The position numbers and the translations under genes are program-made. The notes beneath the pieces are model-generated. The model did no database searches. It was not told the DNA's origin and was given only the letters and a program-made list of their open reading frames with translations. 8,276 bases of DNA from Rubrobacteraceae bacterium (GTDB lineage: Bacteria; Actinomycetota; Rubrobacteria; Rubrobacterales; Rubrobacteraceae), in contig JACCSM010000418.1 of assembly GCA_013698525.1 (NCBI GenBank), positions 1 to 8,276 on the forward strand, written 5' to 3'. Positions 1 to 6,318 of the stretch are shown in pieces (position 1 is the stretch's first letter; the number at the start of each line of letters is the position of its first letter).

Positions 1-999
1 AAACAGGCTATGATCGCGTCGATCCGAACGGTCCACTAAACGTCTCTGGCCCCGCTTGACCACCTCGGCTCCGTACACCACCAGCCATACATAGAGCATC
101 GCCACGGCTAAGGTCAGTCGCGAGAGCCGACCGAAACGGCGTAGCTGCGTGCTTTCGAGGTCGAAGCCGTGTCCTTTGAAGTCCGCGAACATCTCCTCTA
201 TCCACATCCGCCTTCGATAGCACGACAAGACTTGCCGAGGCTCGGGCAGGTCGGTGGCTAAGAGCCACGGCTCGGTTTGCGTGCCCTTCCAGTGCAACAA
301 CAGGTTCGTCTGGTGGGCATGCAAGCGGCTCAAGAGGACGTCCTCCAGCCACCGGGTTTGTCCCGCTCGTTCGAGCAACCCGCCCAGCGGCTCCCACTTG
401 TCTGCTTCTTCTTTTCGTGCCAGGTGGCTACGTTTTTGCCGCAGCACGTAGTGCCAGCCCCACTCCTCTAACTGCTCGATCACCTTCACTGCTCCGAACT
501 CGCTGTCGCCGACCACCACAACCCACGCTCCATTCGGTGTCAGGCGCCTGACATAGTCCAAAAGCGCCCGTTGCTTGTAAGCCGAACTATGGCCCTTCTC
601 CGAGCGTACCCAGCTCCAAGCAACGGGGATGGCCCGCCGCCGATAAGCCAAGCCGACCATAAGCAGCCGATGCCCGAAACCGCCTACCTTGCTCCCATCG
701 ACTATAAGGCGGATTTCGCCTCGCGCCGCGCGTTCCAACAGAGAGCGGGCTATCGGCTCGTACCAATCCCTGACCCTTATAGCTTAGTTATCCAACAGAC
801 GGCTCAAGCGCCGGGTGGCGGAAGGAAGGGTGGCTTTCGTCGTTGGGATCTTGTTGGCGATCTTGCTCAGATGAACCGACCGGCTCAGGCAAAGGCCCAA
901 CAAGAGCCGGCTCCAGTTACGAATGCGGGTTATACGTTCGGTCGGACGCAGTTGTAGGAGCAAGCGGCACAAAGTACTATGGAGTTGGTTGATCGGCAT
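1..999 (-). pseudogene. IS4-family DDE transposase, left-truncated by window edge, in-frame stop
   Basis: The frame starts at ATG 999 (MPINQLHSTLCRLL...) and stops at TAA 786-784 after 71 codons. It then continues in the same frame, without another stop, to the window edge. The downstream part carries the full IS4 catalytic set: first Asp in IVDGSKVGGFG, second Asp in VVVVGDSEFGAVK, and a YREK signature in YRRRMWIEEMFADFK (Y-x2-R-x3-E-x6-K, containing the catalytic Glu). The last codons seen (VVKRGQRRLVDRSDRRDHSLF) are typical of the C-terminal tail of the family, so little is missing to the left. The product would catalyse cut-and-paste movement of its insertion sequence. The single ochre stop with an otherwise intact frame points to recent inactivation, a sequencing error or readthrough. 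Family assignment is firm; the exact IS name is not known. Confidence 0.85.
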
Positions 1000-1073
1000 A
1001 CGGAGTTTTTCTCCCGTGTAGTTGATCCTTCACAACATCAATCTACCCAGGAGTGAGAGAAGCCGATCAACCA
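986..1073. repeat. Nested inverted repeat in the IS leader, covering the transposase start
   Basis: The outer arms TGGTTGATCGGC (986-997) and GCCGATCAACCA (1062-1073) are a perfect 12-bp inverted repeat. Nested inside is an imperfect hairpin, 1011-1026 against 1037-1053 (CTCCCGTGTAGTTGAT and ATCAATCTACCCAGGAG), with a loop of about 10 nt and nearly the same centre. In a minus-strand transcript the left outer arm begins at the G of the transposase ATG. Any transcript entering from outside the IS could therefore fold and hide the start codon. This resembles the fold-back inhibition known for IS10/IS50-type elements. The repeat is seen directly; the function is inference. Confidence 0.7.
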
Positions 1074-1091
1074 TTTTTCTCAAACTGTCCG
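1074..1091. mobile_element. Candidate outer end of the IS element
   Basis: Read on the minus strand, the bases just outside the nested repeat are GGACAGTTTGAGAAAAAT. They directly abut the codons where symporter homology begins (GTG at 1092). A short terminal sequence followed by the transposase leader is the usual layout of an IS end, so the boundary is placed near 1091. The other end and the target duplication lie outside the window, so the exact boundary is unproven. Confidence 0.35.
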
Positions 1092-2666
1092 GTGGCTAGG
1101 ATCGATTACTTCATTATCGGGGTGTACTTCGTGTTCGTGCTCGGCATCGGGGCGGTGTTGAGGACCAGGATGCGGACTTCGGAGGACTACTTCCTCTCTG
1201 GAAGGTCTTTGCCGAGTTGGATCACTGGCCTCGCTTTCCTTGGGGCGAACCTGGGGGCGCTGGAGATCATGGGCATGGGCGCAGGGGCTGCGCAGTATGG
1301 GATCATGCAGGCCCACTTCTACTGGATCGGCGCGATCCCGGCGATGGTCTTCGTGGCCCTGTTCATGATTCCCTTCTACTACGCGAGCCGGGTCCACTCC
1401 GTCCCTGGCTTCCTGAAGCTCCGCTACAACTAGGCGACGCGCGGGTTCAACGCCATCCTGTTCGCCATCTTTATGGTCCTGCTCTCCGGCATAAACATGT
1501 ACGCGATGGCGATAGTGTTTCAATTGCTCCTGGGATGGACCCTGACCGCGAGCATCATCCTCTCGGCGGGGATAGTGCTCGGGTACGTGGTATTGGGCGG
1601 CCTCTCCTCCTCGATCTACAACGAGGTCTTGCAGTTCTTCCTGATTACGCTCGGGCTGGTGCCGCTCGTGATCTTCGGCTTGATAGACGTGGGCGGCCTC
1701 TCCGGCCTGCAAGAGTCCATAGGCCAGGCGGACTTTTTCCACGCGTGGGCCAATACGGGCTCGACGGACAACCCGATGGCCGTGCAATGGTTCGCGATAG
1801 TCTTCGGCCTCGGGTTCGTGCAGAGCTTCGGCTACTGGTGCACGGACTTCCTCGTCGTGCAGAGGGCGCTGGCGGCCGAGGACGAGGCCGCGGCGGTGAG
1901 GACCCCGCTCATCGCGGCGTTCCCGAAGCTGATGTACGGGGTGCTCGCGATCTTCCCCGGCCTGATCATCTTGTCCATCCTCCCGAACCTCGGCGAGGAT
2001 AACTACAACATGGCCGTCCCCTACGCGATGGCCTACTACTTCCCCACCGGGATGCTAGGTGTCGGCCTGACGGCGCTGCTCGCGGCGTTCATGAGCGGGA
2101 TGGCGGGCAACGTGACGGCCTTCAACACCGTCTGGACCTACGACATCTACAAGGCCTACATCAACCGCGACGCCCCCGACCGCCACTACCTCAACGTGGG
2201 CCGCATCGCCACCGTGGCGGGCGTCGCCCTGAGCGTGCTCGCGGCTTACCTCGTGCTCGGCTTCGCGAGCATCATCGACTACGTCCAGCTCCTGCACGGC
2301 ATCTTCTTGGCGCCGCTCTTCGGGACGTTCCTGCTCGGGATGTTCTGGCGCCGCTCGACGGGCTGGGGCGGCTTCTTCGGGCTATTCACGGGGACGGCGA
2401 CCGGTGTGATCCTCTACCTCATCTCGCTGGACAGCTCGGTCGGCGCGTCCATGTACCGCGCCATTTGGGCCTGGATCGCGTGCGTCACCGTGACGATCGC
2501 CGTCTCCCTCGTCACCCAGCCCAAGCCCGAATCGGAGCTGCGCGGCATCGTCTGGGGTTTGACCGACCAGAAGGAGGTCGTGGAGCAGCCCTGGTACAAG
2601 AAACCGTGGATCCTCGCGGTCATCGTCCTCGCCATGACCGTCGCGCTCAACATCTACTTCTTCTAG
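1092..2666 (+). pseudogene. Sodium:solute symporter (SSS family), interrupted by one in-frame TAG
   Basis: This is a polytopic inner-membrane transporter of the solute:sodium symporter family, which couples sodium entry to uptake of a small organic solute; the substrate cannot be read. The N-terminus (IDYFIIGVYFVFVLGIGAVL) is the first membrane helix, followed by the family's EDYFLSGRSLP segment at residues 31-40. Near residue 334 the MSGMAGNVTAFNTVWTYDIY segment matches the sodium-site helix. About 13 helices fit the 524-codon length, normal for the family. A TAG at 1431-1433 (codon 114) splits it, but homology runs straight through in the same frame (LRYN, stop, ATRGFNAI); GAG to TAG is the simplest cause. 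An internal ATG at 1473 opens a 397-aa frame that would lack the first helices. GTG 1092 is taken as the native start. An upstream GTG at 1053 lies in IS-derived DNA. No good ribosome site precedes 1092, consistent with the IS having replaced the leader. Confidence 0.85.
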
Positions 2667-2672
2667 GAGGAG
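2665..2672 (+). promoter_or_regulatory. Ribosome binding site overlapping the symporter stop codon
   Basis: AGGAGGAG shares bases with the TAG at 2664-2666 and lies just upstream of ATG 2676. It fixes that start and indicates translational coupling of the two genes. Confidence 0.75.
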
Positions 2673-2675
2673 AGC

Positions 2676-2960
2676 ATGACCGAACACCGTGAGTACGGCG
2701 AAGAAGAGAGGGTGGCGGAGTACACCGGCACGAACCACTCGATGGCGATAGGTTTCTACATCGCCGCCATCGTCCTGATCTTCGGCGTCACGCTCGTGAT
2801 GACCGGCCTGATCTCACCCGATCAGCAGTCCGAAGGGAGCCTGGACTTCAACATCAACTTCTGGTGGGGCCTCGTGATGGTCGTCTCAGGGTGCGTCATC
2901 CTCGGCCTAACCCTCGCCTCCCCCCGCCGCCGCGCCGAGCGCGAGGCCGCTGGCCGGTAG
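2676..2960 (+). CDS. Small two-helix membrane protein linked to the symporter
   Basis: This is a 94-aa protein with an acidic N-terminus (residues 1-20), a hydrophobic helix at about 23-46, a short polar loop, a second helix at about 62-81, and an Arg-rich tail (PRRRAERE) that should stay in the cytoplasm. AGGAGGAG at 2665-2672 overlaps the symporter stop and sits 3 nt before the ATG, so translation is probably coupled to the symporter. That arrangement suggests an accessory or stabilising subunit of the transporter. I do not recognise a named family, and the function is inferred from position only. The frame is intact, unlike its partner. Confidence 0.75.
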   Translation: MTEHREYGEEERVAEYTGTNHSMAIGFYIAAIVLIFGVTLVMTGLISPDQQSEGSLDFNINFWWGLVMVVSGCVILGLTLASPRRRAEREAAGR

Positions 2961-3338
2961 ATGTAGACGGGCTCTGTCCGTTAACTCTAGCCACACCGAT
3001 AAGCGCTCACTATCACCCTCTGGCTCGTGCGGACGGAGGGAATGTAAGAGACCTTGGCCCTCGACAGGTGCGCATCGTCAAGTGGGGCGTACGAGAAGAG
3101 TTATCAAGCGTGCGCGAGTCTTTGTTCGAGATGCAAGCCGCCCCTTTAAGGACCATCTAGCACAGGGAATGGGCGGGAGGTGACCTGTTCCGAATAAGGA
3201 GGTGACAGAAACCGAACACGGATCGACGGCAGAGTCCGATGGCCGGGAACGTAAACCGGAAGACGTCACTGTCCGCTCTGAGGAGCATTCTCCAGGTCCA
3301 GAGCGGATCCGTAGAGGTGTTAGCGCAATTGCATCGAG
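2961..3338. other. Gene-free stretch with two orphan Shine-Dalgarno-like sites
   Basis: No frame here looks like a protein and no tRNA-like fold was found. GGAGGTGAC occurs twice, at 3176-3184 and 3198-3206, the second as AAGGAGGTGA, a near-perfect anti-16S match. No ATG or TTG lies at a normal distance after either; a GTG at 3202 overlaps the second site itself. Reading from it gives a 62-aa acidic peptide of low credibility. The stretch probably held the front of the gene whose DUF3883 tail follows. Confidence 0.4.
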
Positions 3339-3866
3339 GTGCGTACCCACCAAGACCCTCCGTCCCGTGACCGATACCCTCTGGAGATAGCCCATCTGCA
3401 GGTTTCGGATTACTTCGATTGCGATTTGCTGAGCTTCACTTCGTCTGAGCACCGCGACCGATTTCGTAACCAGGATGATCCTGACGAGAATCTTATCTTA
3501 CGATTTATTGAGGTAAAGGGATGTGGATCAGAAAAGGGAGCAATTGCCCTCGAAGGCAATGAGCTGACTGCAGCGGGAAAATACCCGAACCGCTTCTACC
3601 TGTACAGCATCTATGAAATCCGGGAAGGCGAGTTTGAGGTCGCTGTGCTTAACGATCCACTCGCGGGCAATCCAGAGGTTGCGTTCAAGATAGACCTCTT
3701 CGGAGAAACCAGGGCCACCCGCTGGAAGGTAGAAATAGTGGCGTTTAGATCGGATCCCTGGGTACGTGCGTCCACTCGCCGGTTTGACTCTAATGCTGAC
3801 TCTAACCCAGTCGATGCTGAACAGCATTTAACGAACGTCAATAGTGAGAAACGGCCTTGCACATAA
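3339..3866 (+). pseudogene. DUF3883 ('protein NO VEIN') domain fragment
   Basis: Translation gives a DUF3883-like domain at about residues 15-140: IAHLQVSDYFDCDLLSF, then the core RFIEVKGCGSEKGAIALEGN, ELTAAGKYPNRFYLYSIYEI and VAVLNDPLAG. The domain has a PD-(D/E)xK-like look (E and K in IEVKG) and normally sits at the C-terminus of much larger ATPases, helicases or defence-linked proteins. Here it stands alone behind a weak GTG with no ribosome site, and stops cut off its frame just upstream (3312 and 3321). It is therefore best read as the surviving tail of a broken gene. The last 30 or so residues look unlike the family. A small stand-alone DUF3883 protein cannot be excluded. Base composition is clearly less GC-rich than the symporter, suggesting foreign origin. 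Confidence 0.6.
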
Positions 3867-4360
3867 ATTACAAGCGGCTACAGAATGTAGTGTTTTGTTC
3901 AGGCCTGAACCACCATGTATAGAACTCACCCCCGACTTTTTGTGCAAAGCCGCGTGAACTACAAAACTTCGTGGTCAGTACAGCCAACGTCTCCAAGTTG
4001 CTTTGGGGACAAGGGGGAAGGTTAGCTAGGAAGCGCAAAGCCCTCAGGGAGAGCATCAACGTCAAAGATTCGTCTCCGCTAAGGCCCACTACGATGCGAA
4101 ACCATTTCGAGCACATTGACGAACGGCTAGACGAATGGTGGGCAGAGTCGGGTAGCCGAATCCACGTCGACCGCAGCATTGGGTCTCCAACCATGATCGC
4201 CGGGCTAAAGCAAATTGAACTTTTTCGGGGGTACGATCCTTCTACGGGGACTGCGAGATTTTGAGGCGATACCTACAATCTCAAGGAGACCACAAGGGAA
4301 GTCAACCGCATCTATCCCCTTCTCCAAACTGAAGTTGCGAAGCCTCATTGGGAGGAGTAA
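3844..4360 (+). pseudogene. Conserved hypothetical protein, frameshifted and with TGA in place of Trp
   Basis: Two frames join into one plausible protein. The first part, from GTG 3844, reads LAHKLQAATECSVLFRPEPP and IELTPDFLCKAA. It passes near 3950-3960 into the frame RELQNFVVSTANVSKLLWGQ, then RLARKRKALRESINVKDSSP, LRPTTMRNHFEHIDERLDEW and IAGLKQIELFRGYDPSTGTA. That frame ends at TGA 4262-4264 but continues sensibly afterwards (GDTYNLKETTREVNRIYPLL, then TEVAKPHWEE) to TAA 4358-4360, so TGA most likely replaces a Trp codon (TGG). From memory this resembles an uncharacterised bacterial protein with an NHFEH-DERL-W core; no function is known to me. At least two lesions make it a pseudogene. 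It overlaps the end of the DUF3883 frame and meets a minus-strand ORF head-on. Confidence 0.55.
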
Positions 4361-4533
4361 CCCAACAAAATAGAGGGAGGGGGGTAGCAGCACTTCTTTT
4401 CCTCCGGGTGGGGCCATTCGTTACTGCAATGCTCTGAATGATTGAGTTCCCATTGGTCGGTTAGTTCCGCTCGTAGTCGGACATTCTCAAGCTCTACCTC
4501 TTCGACGCCCCGTCGGACATCCTGGTTCTGCAT
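4345..4533 (-). CDS. Possible small hypothetical protein (62 aa)
   Basis: ATG at 4533 follows GAAAGGAG with 4-nt spacing, which is why this start was chosen over a TTG at 4557. The N-terminal half (VRRGVEEVELENVRLRAELT, about residues 6-25) is a short amphipathic, coiled-coil-like helix. The C-terminal half has three cysteines (SEHCS and KKCCYPPP) and could bind a metal. It is not recognised. It begins just past the broken end of the helicase fragment in the same frame and overlaps the tail of the plus-strand pseudogene by about 16 nt. It could be a true small gene or chance. Confidence 0.35.
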   Translation of the reverse strand: MQNQDVRRGVEEVELENVRLRAELTDQWELNHSEHCSNEWPHPEEKKCCYPPPSILLGYSSQ

Positions 4534-4569
4534 GCTTCTCCTTTCTACCGACTTCAAGGGGATAAGTCC

Positions 4570-5536
4570 CTAAATTATCTCCCCATCAACGTGCCTGCCG
4601 TCGCCACGGAACGGTGTCGCGGTGAACTGCAGGACGATCTTGTCAGCGAAGAACCTGCGAAATATTTCCCAGGTGGGGGCCTGGATGTGATGCGCCTCGT
4701 CGATAAACAGGTGTCCGCACATCTCGGCCATCTTGCGTTGCACGTCCTCGCCGCACCTGCTGACGACACCCATCGTCGTGACGACGACGTTGCAGGACCG
4801 GAAGTACTCCTCGACCTCCTCCGGCGTGCGCGGCCGGTGCTCGAGCGTTCCGACAACCGGGTACAGCGCCGCCGATCCGATGACCCCGGACTTCACGAGT
4901 ACCCCGAGCGTCTCGAACTTCGCGGCAGTCTGCTCGCGCAGCGCCGTGGTCGGCACGACGATGAGCAGGCGATCCAACCGTTGATCGACCAGCAGCGCGA
5001 GCATGGTCTCTGTCTTGCCGATACCCGTGGGCATGACGATGGTGGCCGGGTTCCTCGCTCACCGTCCAGTAGGCGAGTGCGGCGTGAAGCGCGCCCCTCT
5101 GAGGCATCCGCAGTCCACGCTCCACGATCTCACCGTTCTCGCGGCGCTCCTTCTGGTAACGGAACTCGTCTCGCCAGGAAGCCTTCGCCGTCGAGCAGCG
5201 ATCATCCCGTACCTCCAGCGAAGCTTCGACCGGGGAGGGGAGCGGCTTGAGCCACCGCGCTTTGCCGGGAAGGTTTCGTAGTGCGGCCTCGTCGACGGGT
5301 ACGACTCCTTCGGTTAGGAGTAGCACTTCGTCCACATCAGCTGGCGGAGTTGTATTTCGCGGTACCACTAGCGTTCTGGTCCGGTCTTCGCGGATGACCA
5401 GCCACCTGTCGCGTCCTCTCGGATACTTCTGCACCTCGCCCCGACAGGTGATCTCCGGCCGGTGTAGCTGCCGAACGGGGTTGCCTAGAACCTTGCCGTC
5501 CAGGGCGAGCTGCGCTGGCAGGCAAACATCGCGCAT
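4570..5536 (-). pseudogene. DEAD/DEAH-box helicase fragment, frameshifted and 3'-truncated
   Basis: The N-terminal part (MRDVCLPAQLALDGKVLGNP ... SWRDEFRYQKERRENGEIVE ... LHAALAYWTVSEEP) lies in one frame. The helicase core starts in another: ATIVMPTGIGKTETMLALLV (Walker A), VVPTTALREQ (motif Ia), FIDEAHHIQAPTWE (motif II) and LQFTATPFRGDG (motif III). Removing one base from the CCCGG run near 5045-5050 restores a single frame. The protein then ends at TAG 4572-4570 right after VDGEII, where homologues continue into the second RecA domain. Motifs IV-VI are absent and the following sequence is unrelated, so this is a deletion or recombination junction rather than a point stop. The start is uncertain: ATG 5536 is preferred, but GTG 5545 and TTG 5584 are in frame. 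Such helicases are common in restriction and phage-defence loci; this copy should be inactive. Confidence 0.75.
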
Positions 5537-5699
5537 CTCCGTCACTAACCAACCGCCATGCCGAGCTGGGCTTTCTTGTTGCAAGCCTGGCCTACAGTGG
5601 TCGGCAGCAAGTGATCTAGTTTAGGCAGCGTGGATGTGTTAGAAGAAGTGAGCGAAGCGGAGGAAGTCTGCGCCCGCCTCGATACTTATCCGCACCCGT

Positions 5700-5870
5700 C
5701 TATCGCTCACTGGTCACGCCCTTGAAGGGCTTGCCGTCGGATTTCTGGTCCATGAACTGTCCCGTCGCGCGATCTCGCTTCACCCAGCGATCAGTCTTCG
5801 GGTTCTTGACCTGGCTGCGCCCCTTGACGGCACCTTTGCGCCCCGATCCCTTCGGCGGGTTTTTGGCCAT
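5700..5870 (-). CDS. Small basic protein, 56 aa, divergent from the XRE operon
   Basis: The protein is strongly basic and rich in Gly and Lys (MAKNPPKGSGRKGAVKGRSQ ... NPKTDRWVKRDRATGQFMDQ ... DGKPFKGV). From memory it resembles a widespread family of small proteins of unknown function that share the GRKG, RSQV-NPKT, W-KRD-TG-FMD and KPFKGV blocks. I cannot name it. AGGAGG at 5877-5882 lies 6 nt from ATG 5870 but touches the alternative ATG 5876, so 5870 is preferred. A perfect TATAAT promoter faces it. It shares its control region with the XRE-ImmA-PIN operon, which suggests common regulation by the XRE protein. The conserved Trp and charged residues suggest RNA or DNA binding, but this is inference. 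Confidence 0.8.
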   Translation of the reverse strand: MAKNPPKGSGRKGAVKGRSQVKNPKTDRWVKRDRATGQFMDQKSDGKPFKGVTSER

Positions 5871-5902
5871 GTTCATCCTCCTGTTTAGAACGCATTGCTT
5901 CC

Positions 5903-5911
5903 TGGTATACT
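5903..5911 (+). promoter_or_regulatory. Extended -10 promoter for the XRE operon
   Basis: TGGTATACT fits an extended -10 element (TGnTATAAT with one mismatch). Transcription would start near 5918, giving a leader of about 38 nt before ATG 5956. No good -35 is visible; extended -10 promoters often lack one. Confidence 0.45.
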
Positions 5912-5916
5912 GTTTA

Positions 5917-5933
5917 TGTTCGATTATAGAACA
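5917..5933. promoter_or_regulatory. Palindromic operator candidate, TGTTCGATTATAGAACA
   Basis: Perfect 5-bp arms (TGTTC and GAACA) flank a 7-bp AT-rich centre. The site covers the predicted start of plus-strand transcription and the whole -10 box of the minus-strand promoter. A dimeric XRE repressor bound here would silence both directions. A partial half-site (TTTAGAAC, 5884-5891) lies just downstream of the minus promoter. Confidence 0.5.
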
Positions 5934-5951
5934 ATAGAGAGGAGGTCGCAA
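5923..5951 (-). promoter_or_regulatory. Promoter for the 56-aa gene
   Basis: Read on the minus strand: -35 TTGCGA (5951-5946), a 17-nt spacer, and -10 TATAAT (5928-5923), a perfect consensus -10. It is correctly placed some 40 nt upstream of the AGGAGG site of the small gene. Confidence 0.6.
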
Positions 5952-5955
5952 GCAC

Positions 5956-6318
5956 ATGGTCGGGCGTAGGGAATTGGCCGCGAGGATCGCTCGTGCGAGG
6001 GAACGGTCGGACGTCAGCCAGGTAGAGGTCGCTGAGAGGCTGGGGTTGACGCGCAGCGCGATCTCGAAGATGGAGAACGGTGAGCAGAGGATCGAGAGCC
6101 TGATCCTGGCCGCGATGGCGAGGCTGTACGGGGCATCGGTGTCGTCGCTGTTGGCGGACGGTGATGAGGCTGTCCGTGGAGGGCTACCGGCTGAGGCGCT
6201 GCTCCGTTCGGCTGGCAACGTCGTGCCTGAAGACCGCGGGGTGCTCGACGAGTTCATCGAGATGTGTCGGGACTATGCCGAGCTAAAGCGGGTGACGAAG
6301 GAGCGGCATGGGCGCTAG
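5956..6318 (+). CDS. XRE-family helix-turn-helix transcriptional regulator
   Basis: This 120-aa protein has an HTH_3 domain at residues 6-60: LAARIARARERSDVSQVEVA, ERLGLTRSAISKMENGEQRI, ESLILAAMARLYG. The recognition helix is at about TRSAISKMENG. It is a cytoplasmic DNA-binding dimer, here most likely the autorepressor of its operon and of the divergent 56-aa gene through the palindrome at 5917-5933. AGGAGGT at 5940-5946 precedes ATG 5956 at normal spacing. The stop overlaps the start of the downstream metalloprotease by 11 nt, so the two are translationally coupled. In known XRE plus ImmA pairs (for example ImmR-ImmA of ICEBs1) the protease cleaves the repressor. Confidence 0.9.
   Translation: MVGRRELAARIARARERSDVSQVEVAERLGLTRSAISKMENGEQRIESLILAAMARLYGASVSSLLADGDEAVRGGLPAEALLRSAGNVVPEDRGVLDEFIEMCRDYAELKRVTKERHGR

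Noticed and set aside
8..397. Minus-strand 129-aa frame
   Set aside because: It is an out-of-frame shadow of the transposase; the YREK-bearing frame covers the same bases.
571..957. Plus-strand 128-aa frame
   Set aside because: Antisense shadow of the transposase catalytic domain.
1431..1433. TAG as a pyrrolysine codon
   Set aside because: No reason to expect pyrrolysine in a symporter loop of an actinobacterium; other genes here are broken by TAA, TGA and TAG, and TAG is used as the normal stop of several genes in the window.
1080..1787. Minus-strand 235-aa frame rich in His, Glu and Arg
   Set aside because: Antisense shadow of the symporter; low-complexity composition typical of GC-rich shadow frames.
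1217..2002. Plus-strand 261-aa frame overlapping the symporter
   Set aside because: +1 shadow frame with Arg/Pro/Gly-rich composition; the symporter frame explains the region.
3202..3390. 62-aa frame after AAGGAGGTGA
   Set aside because: Its GTG is inside the ribosome-site sequence itself and the translation resembles no family.
4591..5250. Plus-strand 219-aa frame
   Set aside because: Antisense to the helicase fragment, whose motifs I, Ia, II and III are on the minus strand.
5871..6257. N-terminal extension of the 56-aa minus-strand protein to a 185-aa frame
   Set aside because: The extension runs antisense through the XRE gene and the promoter region; the AGGAGG site and the TATAAT promoter place the start at 5870.
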